NCBI GenBank assembly: GCA_001695595.3
Contig: MBPM02000001.1
Location: 1,054,001-1,118,000, forward strand
Direction of reading: 5' to 3'
From: Plasmopara viticola
Taxonomy: Eukaryota; Oomycota; Peronosporomycetes; Peronosporales; Peronosporaceae
Length of the DNA stretch: 64,000 bases
The notes below the pieces were generated by a model. The model had not been told where the DNA came from. It worked only from the letters and a program-made list of their open reading frames with translations, and searched no databases. The position numbers and the translations under genes are program-made. Positions 24,501 to 32,600 of this stretch are shown here, one piece after another. Numbering within the stretch: the stretch's first letter is position 1; every line of letters begins with the position of its first letter.

Positions 24501-26155
24501 GGTACTTGCTTATTCTTTTCAAACAAATTACGAATGGATATAAGATTTGTCTTAAACATATCAAACATGTCGATGGTACGTTTTTGGACGCACCGCTTGA
24601 TCGCCTCGCGATGAGCAATTACTTTAAAGGCATGAATCATATCCACACCAGCAGCGACTGTGGATACACTTTCAAAGGCTCCGTTGATAACGTTTTGAGT
24701 CATCGCCTCAAGATCTTTCATTTCGTTTCTAAATATATTAAAGTCACTGTGCCAGCTAGTGTTCTTGACATCCAAAATGTTGTACCCTAACCCGCCGAGC
24801 CGATCAATATGCCCCTCAAACTGTGCTCCAATGCCATTCAAACTCTTCACGATATCCAAACCACGATTGCCTCCAAAGGTAGGAAGGTCTTCGCGCTTAC
24901 CTCCTTTACCCTTCCGCGCAAACTGAATTTGACCTTCGCACACTTCCAATAATTCGCGGCAACGCTGTACGAACGCGTCAATCTGTGCAAAAATGCCTGT
25001 TTCATCAAAATTCCACCGACGATCAAATGATGAAGCAGCCGTATTTACAGCCTCTGAGACTTTTCGATAGATCTGTTTCCACGATACTCCACACTGGATG
25101 CTTTTATCAAGATGTTGAATGCTGGCCTCGACATTTCCATCAAAAACATCTGGCAGCGAAATTTTGTTACAACAAACGATTATGATCTCATTGCTCACCT
25201 TGCGTAATAAGCTTGTGATTCGATCCTCCGTGTTGTAGTAACGCGAATAAATCCAAATAAGGCGGATAAAGTTCAACAGCTTTGGCAGCAGCAAAGGGAT
25301 CTCATGAGGCTGCGCACACGCCATTTCTTCACAGACAGGACTGAGCTTTTGCAGAAATTGAAGATTGTCGTTCGCCTCCGTTGAGCCTTGCTTGATGATC
25401 TGCGAGAGCGTCTCAAAGGGCTGCAAGTACGACGACTTGGCGGCGCGTAGGATCTCTAAGATTTCCTTCATGCCGTCGCGGTTCAATTGGTCAGTGATCC
25501 CTGATAGATCCCCCGTTCGGTGCTTCCAAAACTTTATCTCCTCCAGAGGGCCCGCATTCTCAGTCTCGTGCGCATTGTCTTGAATATTGATTACCTCTTT
25601 TATTTGACGTGTCCAGTGGATCACTGTAGACTCTAGTTGCTGCACAACATCTTTGTCCTTGTAGTCAAACTTGTCCAGGTTCACCGGCGGTAGATAGAGC
25701 ACCGTTTTCCCGCAACCGCGACTGACCGTCTCTGTTAGACTGGACATGAAGCGGTAAAATTGGCTTGTAAATTCTTTTTGCACACTTTCGGGCCACGATT
25801 TGTTGCCCTGCAGTCTTTGGAGATAAAAGCCATCCATTAGGTGTAGCAGAGATCTGGTCACGTCCTTCTCAACCGTCCCATACAGCAACACGTCCTTAAT
25901 GTTGGCGGGCGTTACGACTGTCTGTCCATTCTTAAGAAAATACATGACGCTGTTAAATCCACGCGGAGCCGTTGTTGTGACTGCAAGCGAGTCATTCTGC
26001 ACGGTAAGAAACAGCGTCGGTACTCCCGTACTCTCTGCAAACTCCTTGACCGTCGCCAGGTCGGTGGATGTCCAGTCTTTTGGCTGGTATCCGGGCAGTC
26101 TAATCCGATCACGAATCCATTGCACAATGAGATCCACGTCATTGAACGAGGTCAT
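12506..26155 (-). CDS. Axonemal dynein heavy chain, inner arm I1 alpha / DNAH2 type
   Basis: This is an ATP-driven motor heavy chain of the axoneme, 4549 residues in one uninterrupted exon. The frame opens further up only with a TTG; the first ATG is at 26155. P-loops: AAA1 GPAGTGKT at about 1902, with CFDEFNR downstream; AAA2 GQTMAGKTT at about 2183; AAA3 GETGVGKTT at about 2518; AAA4 GVGGSGRQSL at about 2876, with the Arg usual in axonemal chains. The stalk coiled coil and microtubule-binding domain follow HNYVTPTNYL (about 3085). The C-terminal domain ends with LYSCPIYMYP and PDHWTRRGTALLLSL. These tails, ALHLNRGG before AAA1 and the GQHPNA block point to the DNAH2 (I1/f alpha) class. It should act in the zoospore flagellum. 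Length fits an intact gene. It shares a 202-bp divergent intergenic region with the ArfGAP gene. Confidence 0.93.
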   Translation of the reverse strand: MTSFNDVDLIVQWIRDRIRLPGYQPKDWTSTDLATVKEFAESTGVPTLFLTVQNDSLAVTTTAPRGFNSVMYFLKNGQTVVTPANIKDVLLYGTVEKDVTRSLLHLMDGFYLQRLQGNKSWPESVQKEFTSQFYRFMSSLTETVSRGCGKTVLYLPPVNLDKFDYKDKDVVQQLESTVIHWTRQIKEVINIQDNAHETENAGPLEEIKFWKHRTGDLSGITDQLNRDGMKEILEILRAAKSSYLQPFETLSQIIKQGSTEANDNLQFLQKLSPVCEEMACAQPHEIPLLLPKLLNFIRLIWIYSRYYNTEDRITSLLRKVSNEIIIVCCNKISLPDVFDGNVEASIQHLDKSIQCGVSWKQIYRKVSEAVNTAASSFDRRWNFDETGIFAQIDAFVQRCRELLEVCEGQIQFARKGKGGKREDLPTFGGNRGLDIVKSLNGIGAQFEGHIDRLGGLGYNILDVKNTSWHSDFNIFRNEMKDLEAMTQNVINGAFESVSTVAAGVDMIHAFKVIAHREAIKRCVQKRTIDMFDMFKTNLISIRNLFEKNKQVPPLSPKEPQFAGAALWARSLLLRATDDLVRVQELVDPSNGAECDEAQNAYEGLRLVINEFIQRKYHDWIEELNILGNTNLNLRLETPLMTKIGSNADDTPPGMNSISHNKGVTEKALIERAKKGFLQCNFDRPLLNLFAEAQYWQYFNGEVQIPYMAHDICNQKEQLRVLREHVMLVIRDYNRILLNLSSTERRLFQDIIRKLDRRIQPGLQKLTWISKGIVEWYVADCRKHCESTYKVVQEFQENKNVVTKSCKMISGLIHIFIERNTIYDDGVFEAKQFFHRELIKKQLREAYQSISSTMAATYKHFASGPHEVQREWNRFVERSDKMLENALRQSVKKSLQELSKAINGDAKTDPRPLFRIHVVLEENKVEFKPFMSDLTRMVNMVAKEIFNVISVVPRLNISLSQQHGNVELNADSSSANCASVDEKSDFALSKADDEVRATAMASEDSTGNKEKASPIKTDTLVDAHNFYQSIFNDEDILKVLVHIMNGMSSSATELQKYLGYWDKYKLIWNQDKQAFIRRYAKANRPLQQFRADIERYREQQSSIQNEDLANTINFIQIDTNFLKASLVEHTVQWIGKLTGLLNQSAHAELKELINMMKDNTQKLQSKPLNMDYLSESLHLLQNIKENMPGVVSRFEPLQHKYELLAEFDVQVTDEEQRDLNNLKTNWETYEGVLADATTMLQKCKVSMKQSVQDSVADLNRLMTDLSNEAEATLPFSGEQQSKRAHQILGDFEKKLKSARSRQNALKKGLEIFNIDESRNDLFEQTEKNLELLQQIWTLTDEWEVAWASWKNTVFYKIKVETMESTAAQYFKRVVKYGKDMKSWAVWSSLKKKIVQFRQTLPLIQNLKSPALRARHWAQLKEEMGKTFDTESANFTLERVFSLGFHVYADFIGTLSSNADKELSIEQTLDAVEKRWAAIDVDIVEYKGSYYKVRSADDLFTALEDDQVQLSTIKASPFFGSFDTRILYWEKALSHMSDVVETLLSVQRSWIYMESIFMASEDIRKQLPLETILFDEVNSAYCRVIGEMAKTKNAFNATQKAGVLETLVAMQEKLDQIQKCLDQYLETKRMLFPRFYFLSNDDLLEILGHQKDPDQVQKHIKKCFEAIKTLNLIPPGARGNLSFEAQGMNSPCGEQVMFVSNVVVAGAVEGWLLKIEAAMVATLEKIFAQCVASYKGKKEKWIIDFPGQLLISCGQTAWTNECIKALNEMAKGEKMALKKLKKKWISYLNKLADMVRGQLSATERRKVVAVITIEIHSRDVINRLIKQNCKSVNDFDWLMQLRFYYNKELGDSGVCEVKQTVTSLQYSYEYQGNNGRLVITPLTDRCVLTMTTALHLNRGGNPLGPAGTGKTETVKDLGKNLAKYVIVFNCSDGLDYKSVGRMFAGLVQSGGWGCFDEFNRIEIEVLSVVAQQVLTIMQALTAKSTQVMFLGSMMRVNCNMGIFITMNPGYAGRTELPDNLKALMRPCAMMVPDLALIAEVMLQAEGFRDAKNLAKKTTTLYGLMIQQLSKQDHYDFGLRSLKAVLNMAGTLKREDPNLQEETILLRALRDMNMPKFVREDSVLFRLLLGDLFPLIELPVTDYGRLQGNIEQALREHDLQVHPVIVFKTIQLFESQVTRHCNMIVGQTMAGKTTIWKTLMAAKTSLAIEGVHGYMPVRVQVLNPKSISLNEIYGVYDLSTFEWIDGILSAIFRNLAADENAEEKWIMLDGPVDTLWIESMNSVMDDNKVLTLINGDRISMSSSMALMFEVQDLAVASPATVSRAGMVYMDVDDLGWRPFIQTWLATTIKVQEEKDLLLVLFDKYVEKMLRFKSSKVTELIPVTTFTGIKSFCNLYNALATAENGVDLAACGDKFAVIVEKWFLFCLTWSVLASANEEGRKKFDIYLRDIDSIYPPVKTAYDFFVEPSSREFKLWDEKLPNNFKISANTPFHNILVPTIDTLRYGFLLQTMLTAGINTLLVGETGVGKTTVIRREVETLSEEFNVLVMNFSSATSSATTQDMIENVMEKRSLNRYGPVGGKKLVTFIDDMNMPSKDTFGSQPPLELLRQWIDYNCWYDRKKQTLKYFVEMQLVAAMGPPGGGRSVVSSRFQSRFNLINVTIPEQAQLKRIFEAMLVPKLAEFEDEIKPLGGLLVAATIQLYQNVLETFLPTPANCHYLFNLRDMARVVQGLLLSEKSTIASRDGMLRLWMHESLRVFSDRLNSFEDRQTFKKKLNDLLSLHFQTDWSRLLSSASEQVKENGPLFTYIHSSPLGAEEGRVRYTEVMDTKLLKRFVEEQLENYNAEPGFVPMNLVMFSDALLHIMRIHRHLMMMHGNLLLVGVGGSGRQSLTKLAAFMGGYKVFQIEVGKNYRSIEFHDDIKKLYTQVGLHRQKTVFLFNDTQIKSETFVEDLNNILSSGEIPGLFERDEQAVIVEEIFLRARTQGIRETKESIWNFFISEVRRNLHVVLAFSPIGNGFRNRCRQFPSLVNNTNIDWFDEWPLDALQEVGMKFLEEKDTATEPQRPKIAAVFAVVHSSVMLASSQVLSRMKRHNYVTPTNYLSLVTGYVDLLSEKAATIRDTRDKLKNGLAKLEESRLQVEEMSKQLEQRKVVVAQKNNDCSDLLVVIVSERRVADEQRKQVEADSERIAKEEAETKKIADDAQKDLDEALPALQRAMLEVENLDKKAIAEVKVYTQPPEAVSMVMCAVMILFGLPPTWASAKTKMNDVSFLQQIKTFDKDSIRDKTVTALKKYTSKPAFNADAVRKVSSAAGALCSWVLAMDCYAGVFRVVAPKKEVLRKSQQALTIKQKDLLVAKDTLQEVTKKVEALKNQYDTSVLEKNALREEAELLELKLSRAEQLVKGLAGERERWESSIADKNASLSNVVGDALVAAAFISYAGPFDTFYRGSLVDTWMNRVTQQALPLSPKFTFIDFLADPTDVRNWNVHGLPRDSLSTENGVITTRGKRWPLMIDPQGQANKWIKAMEGARLEVVDPMMKDLLRKLENGIRFGLPVLMQDILEDLDPSLEPILTKSIMKVGNREVLCLGDKELDYNRDFRFYLTTKLPNPHYTPEVSTKTTIVNFVVKEQGLEAQLLGIAVQLEEPALEEQKSDLVMRVAAAKKKLIDLENEILRLLSAAKGSLLDDEQLVTTLNASKETSEEVSLQLAISEETEKKIDAARMGYARVARRSSTLYFVLNDMTSVDPMYQFSLDAYVALFQNSIVKSRNLKNQGVLSEELTERIDAINDYHTYAVYAYACRGLFERHKLLFSLQMCARILQSMNKLPRDEYEFLLKGGNVLAQAEKVPNVATEFLSDSAWARIVELNKLSAFQGITSSFEQALKGWKSWYQSTSPESEVLPGDWEGRCNELQRMLLVRCVRPDRLSIQASRFTATHLGAQFVDPPPFDLKAIYDISSYKTPLIFVLSPGVDPTNTLITLAESLQKKVENCALGQGQASIAEAMLTRGIEAGNWVFLANCHLMLSWAPTLEKLIDNLSAAASAPAGPINPHFRLWLSSSPNPKFPIAILQRGIKMTTEPPRGLKANLNRLYNTIKPEKFARCRQAKKYKRLLFCLCWFHSLLLERRKFNNLGWNIPYDFNESDFAISEDVLAIYLDEYEDTPWDALRYLIAQANYGGRVTDDWDRRLMLVYISQFFSENVLTVDNMPLSDSEHYFVPDDGNLSSYTDYIRQLPLNDPPAVFGQHPNAQIASQIDDGRELLATILSLQAQDVTKEDSGNDATVLGLLQTLQETVPNVFDLANIKENIAARSDPDALKTVLFQELERYNKLLATINASADALKKGIQGSVVITPELEAVYNALLIGAVPQAWSFCYPSLKPLGPWTRDLKLRCEQMHRWANQAQPAVFWLAGFTYPTGFLTALLQTSARKNGFAIDSLNWEFIILNQGENVLTTGPKDGAYIKGLILEGARWDFDHDCLTEPHPMELHCEMPILHFRPVEAKKKSTKGLYSCPIYMYPLRTGTHERPSFIIAVDLKVGPGKTPDHWTRRGTALLLSLST

Positions 26156-26357
26156 GACGTGTTGCCGGACTAGTCGTAAAGTGAAGCTGTAATTTAGACT
26201 GGATCCGAGGGTCGCGTCGGTCCAAAGGCCGCAATGCGGAGACGAGTGATGGTCATCGTTTGGCCTACACAAATCAAAAAGCCGGTGTGCCCTGAAAGTG
26301 GTACAACCGTCTGACGTTGTGGAGCTCGCGACCCCCTCGTGTGTTTACCCTAAGGGC
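26156..26357. promoter_or_regulatory. Divergent promoter region, dynein / ArfGAP
   Basis: The two start codons point away from each other across only 202 bp, so both core promoters and 5' leaders must lie here or overlap the neighbouring 5' ends. No element was assigned base by base. Confidence 0.5.
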
Positions 26358-28953
26358 ATGGCGAAAGGTCCAAATAGCGAGAAGCAACAGGAGGAGCGGC
26401 TGATTCAAAGGCTGCGGGACTTTCAGCGTTCCAACCCGAGCAATAAACGCTGCTTTGACTGCAATGAGATGGTATATTAATGTTGCATTCTGAAGCATTC
26501 TGCTCGAGCTTGTTATTTACACATGAAATGACATTGTCCTACTCTTAATGGCTGCTTTCAGATGCCCCAGTATGTCTGTCTAGACTTCAATACCTTTGTG
26601 TGTACCGCCTGTAGTGGAATTCAGTAAGTCGATGCACTACTGCACTACCATCGCGCTCTTGACAAACATTTGCTGCTGCTATGAATTCTTTTATCAGCCG
26701 CGAGTTCGCGCATCGAGTAAAGTCCATTTCAATGTCAAAATTCACCGAGAGTGAGATCAAAATCATGATTGAACGCGGTGGCAACGAGGCAGCGCAGAAG
26801 AATTGGCGAAGCAAGCACGACCCGAGCTTTCGACCGTCAGGAAGTACCGATGGCGAGCGCACGCGAAACTTTATTCGACTGACATATATCGATCGCAAGT
26901 ACGATATGTGCTCAATGGAAATATGGGAGCGCCGCTAACTCGTTGTGCTATTAGATGGGTGTATGGATCGCCGCGTCAATCGAAAGATGAAGAACCAAAA
27001 CGAACGTCCATGGTAGAGTCTTTTCATTCAACTCTTACCGCATTGTAGTGTTGCGCTTTATAATTTTTTACACGATATTGATGTCATGTAGAAAGGCAGC
27101 AAAAAGGAGAAAAGGGCTGACAGCGATGCCAACCTCGTAACCACAAGCACGGAATTAACAAAGACGACCAACTTCGCAGAATTGTCCAACTTCGATAGCA
27201 GAAGCAATACTTACGCTCCTGTAGTACAATCTTTTGGGGATTTCAGCACATTTAACAGTTCGGCTTGTTTGAATACGCCAAACGACGACTTTGCAGCTTT
27301 CGGCGATTTCTCCAATTCCAGCACTACCGCGCAAGGAGTAACAACGAAGGCAAAAACTCCACGTCCGCCGGCTCCAAAGTTCGGCTCGTTCAAAATCGCG
27401 CCACCGCCTGGATCGAGCTTTCCTGCTGCCGAAGCAAGTGCGCCGTCCGCTACGAGTGATCTTATGGGTCTAAGCCCACGGCAGAAAACCGACGATGATC
27501 TGTTCGGGCTCGACGATTCCGCGTCAGCACCCGACATTGTAAACCACTCAGCTTCTCCAGTATCTTCACCGCTTAACGCCTTTGATATTTCTGCATCGAC
27601 CAACCACAAAGACAATGTTGGTAACGCTGCACCATCACTCGATCCATTCAGTGATATGACGGCTGTAGTTTCGTCGACGACGGCTTCGAACAAGCAGAAC
27701 ACTTCACTATTTGACGCTTTTGGCTCTTCGTCTGCGCCATCACCAGCAACTGCTGGTAGTTTTACTGCACCACCACCTGCACATACAACAAGCAGAAATG
27801 TGTTTGATGACTTTGATGGATCTAGTAACGCGTTCGGGGATTTTGCGTCCTCCAACACCTCATCGAGACCAAACTCTTCCAATACTGTTCTGGATCCCTT
27901 CGCTCGAATACCCGAGGTGGCAGCATCTACTTCAGTCGCTGATCCGTTTGCGGCTTTTGCTGAACCGCGTTTGAATCGTGGCATGACAGCTGTATCCAGC
28001 AGCGGAGCTCCTACATCTAATGTATTGACATCGGATACTTTTTCGGGTACTAGCGGCTTGAGCCAACAGCAAGGTCCATTATCTGATCCTTTCGGGTTTG
28101 CAAATGGAATGAATCGCAGTAATAACGATATGATGGCTACTCAGCAGCAGCTTCCTGCTAGTAACACGAATAGCCAGCAAATCGGCTGCTTTCCTCCTGG
28201 TATTCCGCGACAGTCAATGCCTACGAATATATATGGGGGTCAACTGCAGCAACAACATTTCTACCAAGGGTCACTACCACAATCTGAGCAGCATTTTCTG
28301 AGTGGACAGCAATGTGGGTTCTCTGTACCACAGCAATCAACGCATCTGACAGGCCAGCAATATTCGGGGCTGTTTCCTCCTCGGCCTGCCGATAATATCT
28401 CACCTACGCCAGTTCCTGTCAAGGTACGTGTGCACAGACCTACTTAATCGTCAAGATTGTCTTGACAAATTTCTATTTGTGTAAAAATTTGACAATGTGT
28501 AGACTCCGGTTTCGGTTGCTTCGATGAAGGACCCTTTCGCCTCGCTTAATCTTGGCAACTTGGGACTCGGTAGCCTTAATAACAACACCGTGGCATTGCC
28601 TCCAAATCAGTCTAGCTCGAGCAACCATTTAAACAATGCTCCGGCAACCTCTGTCACTTCGGGATCGGCCACGAATGCACAGTAAGTTAGACCGACGCAA
28701 GATCATTGCCGTCAAAGCTAATCCTCGTCGTATCATTAGACCTCAAGATCGAACGAGTTCCTATCAACACTCTCTGCAAAAAATGCCCCCTGATCCAAAC
28801 GCGTGCGTACACTCTCATCCTCTTGGCTGAGGTAAATTGCTTTCGCTGACCGTTTTTTAACTTAAATCTTTCTACAGGTTTGGCAACTTTGCAAGTGCGC
28901 CAGCCCCAGTGCAGACACCAGCCTCACCGGCTAATCCTTTTGACTTATTCTAA
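26358..28953 (+). CDS. AGFG-type ArfGAP with DPF/NPF endocytic motifs (7 exons)
   Basis: Exons: 26358-26471, 26562-26623, 26698-26898, 26955-27012, 27092-28423, 28503-28681, 28878-28953. All junctions are GT-AG, frame is kept, and the total is 2022 nt (673 residues). Joining exons 1-3 gives a complete ArfGAP zinc finger: CFDC, 16 residues, then CTAC, followed by SGIHR with the catalytic-type Arg. HRVKSISM and YIDRKW are as in AGFG/HRB proteins. Exons 5-7 encode a low-complexity tail with FGDF/FGNF repeats, five DPF motifs and a terminal NPFDLF, which in this family bind AP-2 and EH-domain partners. The likely role is Arf GTPase control in clathrin-linked vesicle traffic. Start: first ATG upstream of the zinc finger; an earlier TTG in frame is not needed. 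The large antisense frame at 27211-27984 is a codon-bias shadow. Confidence 0.88.
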
Positions 28954-29479
28954 ACGGTGAAACAAAAGTTCCGCTAATGGGTGATGTAGTGGTGAAACTG
29001 AAAATTAAGATGCCGATGACGCCACTTTTAAATGTGCTTTTTAACAAAGAGTTTCTACAAAGATGCGCGCATCCACTTGGTCCTGAATATTTAGACTGAC
29101 CAGGCTGCAGATTTGACTACTGAAGCGCGATCTTCTTTCGGATTTATGCTGGTATACATAAGTGCAATAACATGTTTGGATGATTGCAGAATTTTGGGTA
29201 GGACAAATTTTTTGTTAAATCATTCAGTCTTTAAGTTGCAATTTAGATTGCAATTCATTGTACAAATAAGTATACAATAAAGTGCAATTTAAAGACTTTA
29301 AGATTAGCAGAAGAAAATACGTGTGCCTCCTCTGTAAAAGGTGATGAGTGACTTCATTATGCCATGTAGCACCAGGTCCGCCCACGCGCGAGGATTGTCT
29401 CGCTTAACCCTCCCACGCAATTTTTTTGGGATATGTATGTGCTCAAGCTCTACGAGCAAAAAAAAAGGTCGAGGTCTCA
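28954..29479. other. 3' flank of the ArfGAP gene
   Basis: AT-rich sequence with no gene. It probably holds the 3' untranslated region and polyadenylation site of the ArfGAP; no signal was fixed. Confidence 0.35.
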
Positions 29480-29680
29480 GGCAGCACAAGCTCAGCGATA
29501 GTGCGTGTAAGCTGGTGAAACTCAAGGTGCCCACGTTCAAAGGAAGAGAAAAACTGAAAATACTCTTCCGGATTAAAGAGGTAATGATGGCCACTGAGGC
29601 GGCCTTGATCACGAGAGATCAGGTTTGCGTGGCATTTTCAATCTCTAAATGAGGTGGCCGGGTCAAAGCCTCGATTCTAC
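29480..29680 (+). mobile_element. Ty3/gypsy gag remnant
   Basis: One frame reads KLKVPTFKGREKLKILF, then a segment with TEAALITRDQV and AFSISK, a stop, and GGR. This is like the start of the capsid (gag) domain of oomycete gypsy elements, where a 'V-FxG' block is followed by 'A-LS-L-GRA'. It is interrupted by a stop and lacks flanking LTRs, so it is a dead fragment. Recognition is by motif only. Confidence 0.4.
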
Positions 29681-32600
29681 CCATGGAATCACTTCGTTGG
29701 GACGTTTGTGTCCTAAGAAACCCAAAGAACAGCTGAGAGAAAATGTTCTATCCGGTATTTTTGCTTTTCACGCTCTTTTTTTTGCAAGCACTGCAAGACT
29801 GACCTTCATGAATGTATAACATTTAACCGAGTTGACGATATCCAATACTTAAATATCTTTCCATAGTACAAGTCAAGATAACTGCTTTCGTGGACGGCCT
29901 CACGGTAGGCCCGCCTTGTCTTCGAACTCAAAAGTTTAGATTTAAAAAGTACAGACACACACAAATGGCTCTTCTGGAATAACGTGATTGGGCGGTTTCT
30001 CGTCAAATAGGATTCCAATTAGTGATTATCGGTCTTAGGTCCAGACTCAATGGGCTTTTGAGCTGCCGAACAAAGCAAAATATGCTGCTTTAGCTGACGA
30101 AAATGTGGTTGTCCCGAAGGGGACCAACAGAGTGGGTCAAGCTTAAGGAATTTACAGGGTCGATGGCATAGGCCGTGTCCTAGGAGCCAAGGAGGTGCCG
30201 CTTTGCTGGTGTAGAGCCATGTCATGTGTGATTCAATCGTGAGAGCTTAACAGCTCAGGAAGAAGAAACCAACACCGGTGGATTGCTGGAAGCTACGAGA
30301 GAACGTTTTATGTCATAATTAACGTAGAAGTGTCGAAAAGGGCTGTTTACCGTCAAATGTTAGCGGTCAACCAATACATGCTTTCTGATGCTTTAGAAAA
30401 GTATGGACAATCAATCAGTTTAATCCAAGTAAACCATTTGGTGTCCCTGGGATTAAAAGAGAAGGTTGTGAAAAATGAGGACTGCAGCAGCTTCTTGGGA
30501 TCAACATGAACAGTACGACTTGGTCCTGGGCAAATTATGGCTTAAGAAGTGCGAACCCGGCGCCAGTAGCCTGATCCCGCGTAGCGTACCTAGATTATCA
30601 TCACTGTTCGGCTTTTTAATAGAAGCTTGGACAAGCATGGACCCAAATTAAATATTTGAGGTATCGAAGGTATTATATAGATTAAGACAGACGTAAAGAC
30701 GTCGTTGTACATTTCTCAACGAGTAATTAATTTGCGCTCGTAGAAGCGGTTGTCATAACCACCTATATATCGCTTTTAGTGTAGTTTGCACATTCCAATG
30801 TTGAAGTCTGAAGGATATTAGTCGACTTTGCCGGTCGAATGAATCTAGAAAAGGCAAGTTTTTAAGGTCACAAGGACCGGAATAACGTGATGATAATATC
30901 GACAAATTTGGCTTTGTGGTAGGGGCGGTCACAGTCGTGAGCTGGGCGATAGCGTTTCCGCGGGCCACGTGAGAGTAAAACCGATCTTGGCATTGCTACG
31001 CTATGCTCTGAAAAATATTCGAGGAGGTGGTAAGGCTTAGCCAACTTTCTTAGAACCGTGCCGACTATGCAGATCTCTCAAAGCCTTGATCCGATTCAAT
31101 GATAGAAAGTTGAGTAGTACTGGGAGAACCAACACTGCATTGCCCTCGAGGGATCTAAAGTAGCTTTCGGAAGGCAGCTGTTCAGGATTTACCGAACGAC
31201 TTAAAGCCAGTCAGCGCTGGTTGAGCCACGAAGTATACAGATATGAAGTTTGACTGCACCTTCTGGCATATAAACCTACATATTCCATAGAGTGGCAAGG
31301 CAATTGTCATTTTTTGATAATTTAGCCCGAACAAACTCAATTTGCTTGCTGATGCACTTAGGCGTATGTCACACTATGGGTTTGTCAGCAGTCCGCTAGA
31401 AACTCGCAGGCTTTAAAAAGGAGCCGATGTTTGAGCCGCGAATTTGAGGTCTTTACAAGATTGGCCACCCAATTGTACATCGAAAGACACAGATCGCTCG
31501 TTAGAACGGATAAACAAGCTTTCTCTCGGACAAAGAAGAGTACTAAGGTTTTTAAATTGACATCATTTTTATGCTTAAGGAATGAATCGTTCTGGAAGGG
31601 AGGTTATCAGCCTCGACTTTGTCTCTGGCATGCTAACGGTCAATGCTATACAAGGCTAGCGTTATCTGTAGTATATGGTATCGTTCCAGCCCGTATAGCT
31701 GATAGCAAACATATGAATACATTTAGTAAAACATGACCTTCCGAGTGCAATGGCTGCGGAAAGGGACTCGAGGTCAACCACTGCGCCTTGGAATATGCTG
31801 TTTAATTTATTGGGAGCCTGCATACTGACGTCGACAGCACACAAAAAAAAACCATCTTCACGAAGAAAGATCGCGAAATTTAAGCGCCGAGGTGCCACAG
31901 ACGCGGTTCAAGAAGTTAATTATCGTTAGTTTCGCATTCAACAATGCGGTTCACGCGACTTTAGACTTCACGCCTTCTTGTATGCTTCGTCTGAGGCATG
32001 CTACAGCTCCGTTGCTGCTGAAGCATGTATACTTCAAGATTAGACTTGGGAAAAGCCCACTAGGCTCATTTTGTGTCTTCTATGCGAAATAATTTTTTCC
32101 GGAAAGAAAAAAATATGATTTTGCAAAACAATGGCCGAATTAAATTAAGCAAGGCAAAGAATGTATCTGCATCCAACTCGGATAACCTTAAGCAAAACTC
32201 GGATGAACACGAAAGATAAAGTCTCGAATTGTTGAATCAAAATTGCTAGGAGCGTAAAGTTTACAGTTTGTAAGAGTAAGTTTGGTGTCTGCACTCTAAA
32301 TGAAAAATCGCTTCAACAAAATGTTTATGGGCCTGTCGGCCAAGTGGTATTTTTTTACTTTATTTCTTGTGGGGTCTGATTTAATTTGGAGTCTTTCGTT
32401 ATAGCCGTTGCATAGACACGAGTGTAACTGGGCTGGATGCCATTAAACGTAAACCCAAACATGGGTCTTTAAAAAAATGAATGCAGGTGTCTACTACAAA
32501 GTATCCGCCTCGTTGGAGGATGGTTCCTGCAAGCCAATCGGCCAGTCCATCAAGCCAAAGCCACATTTATGGCGGCATCACCAAAACGCACAAATCAGCC

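Noticed and set aside
26156..26272. 39-residue N-terminal extension of the dynein frame
   Set aside because: The extension opens with TTG, has no ATG, and would overlap most of the divergent promoter. The ATG at 26155 was chosen.
27211..27984. 257-codon antisense open frame inside the ArfGAP gene
   Set aside because: It lies wholly opposite exon 5, is rich in Ala/Ser/Gly as expected from the complement of a low-complexity coding region, and has no domain.
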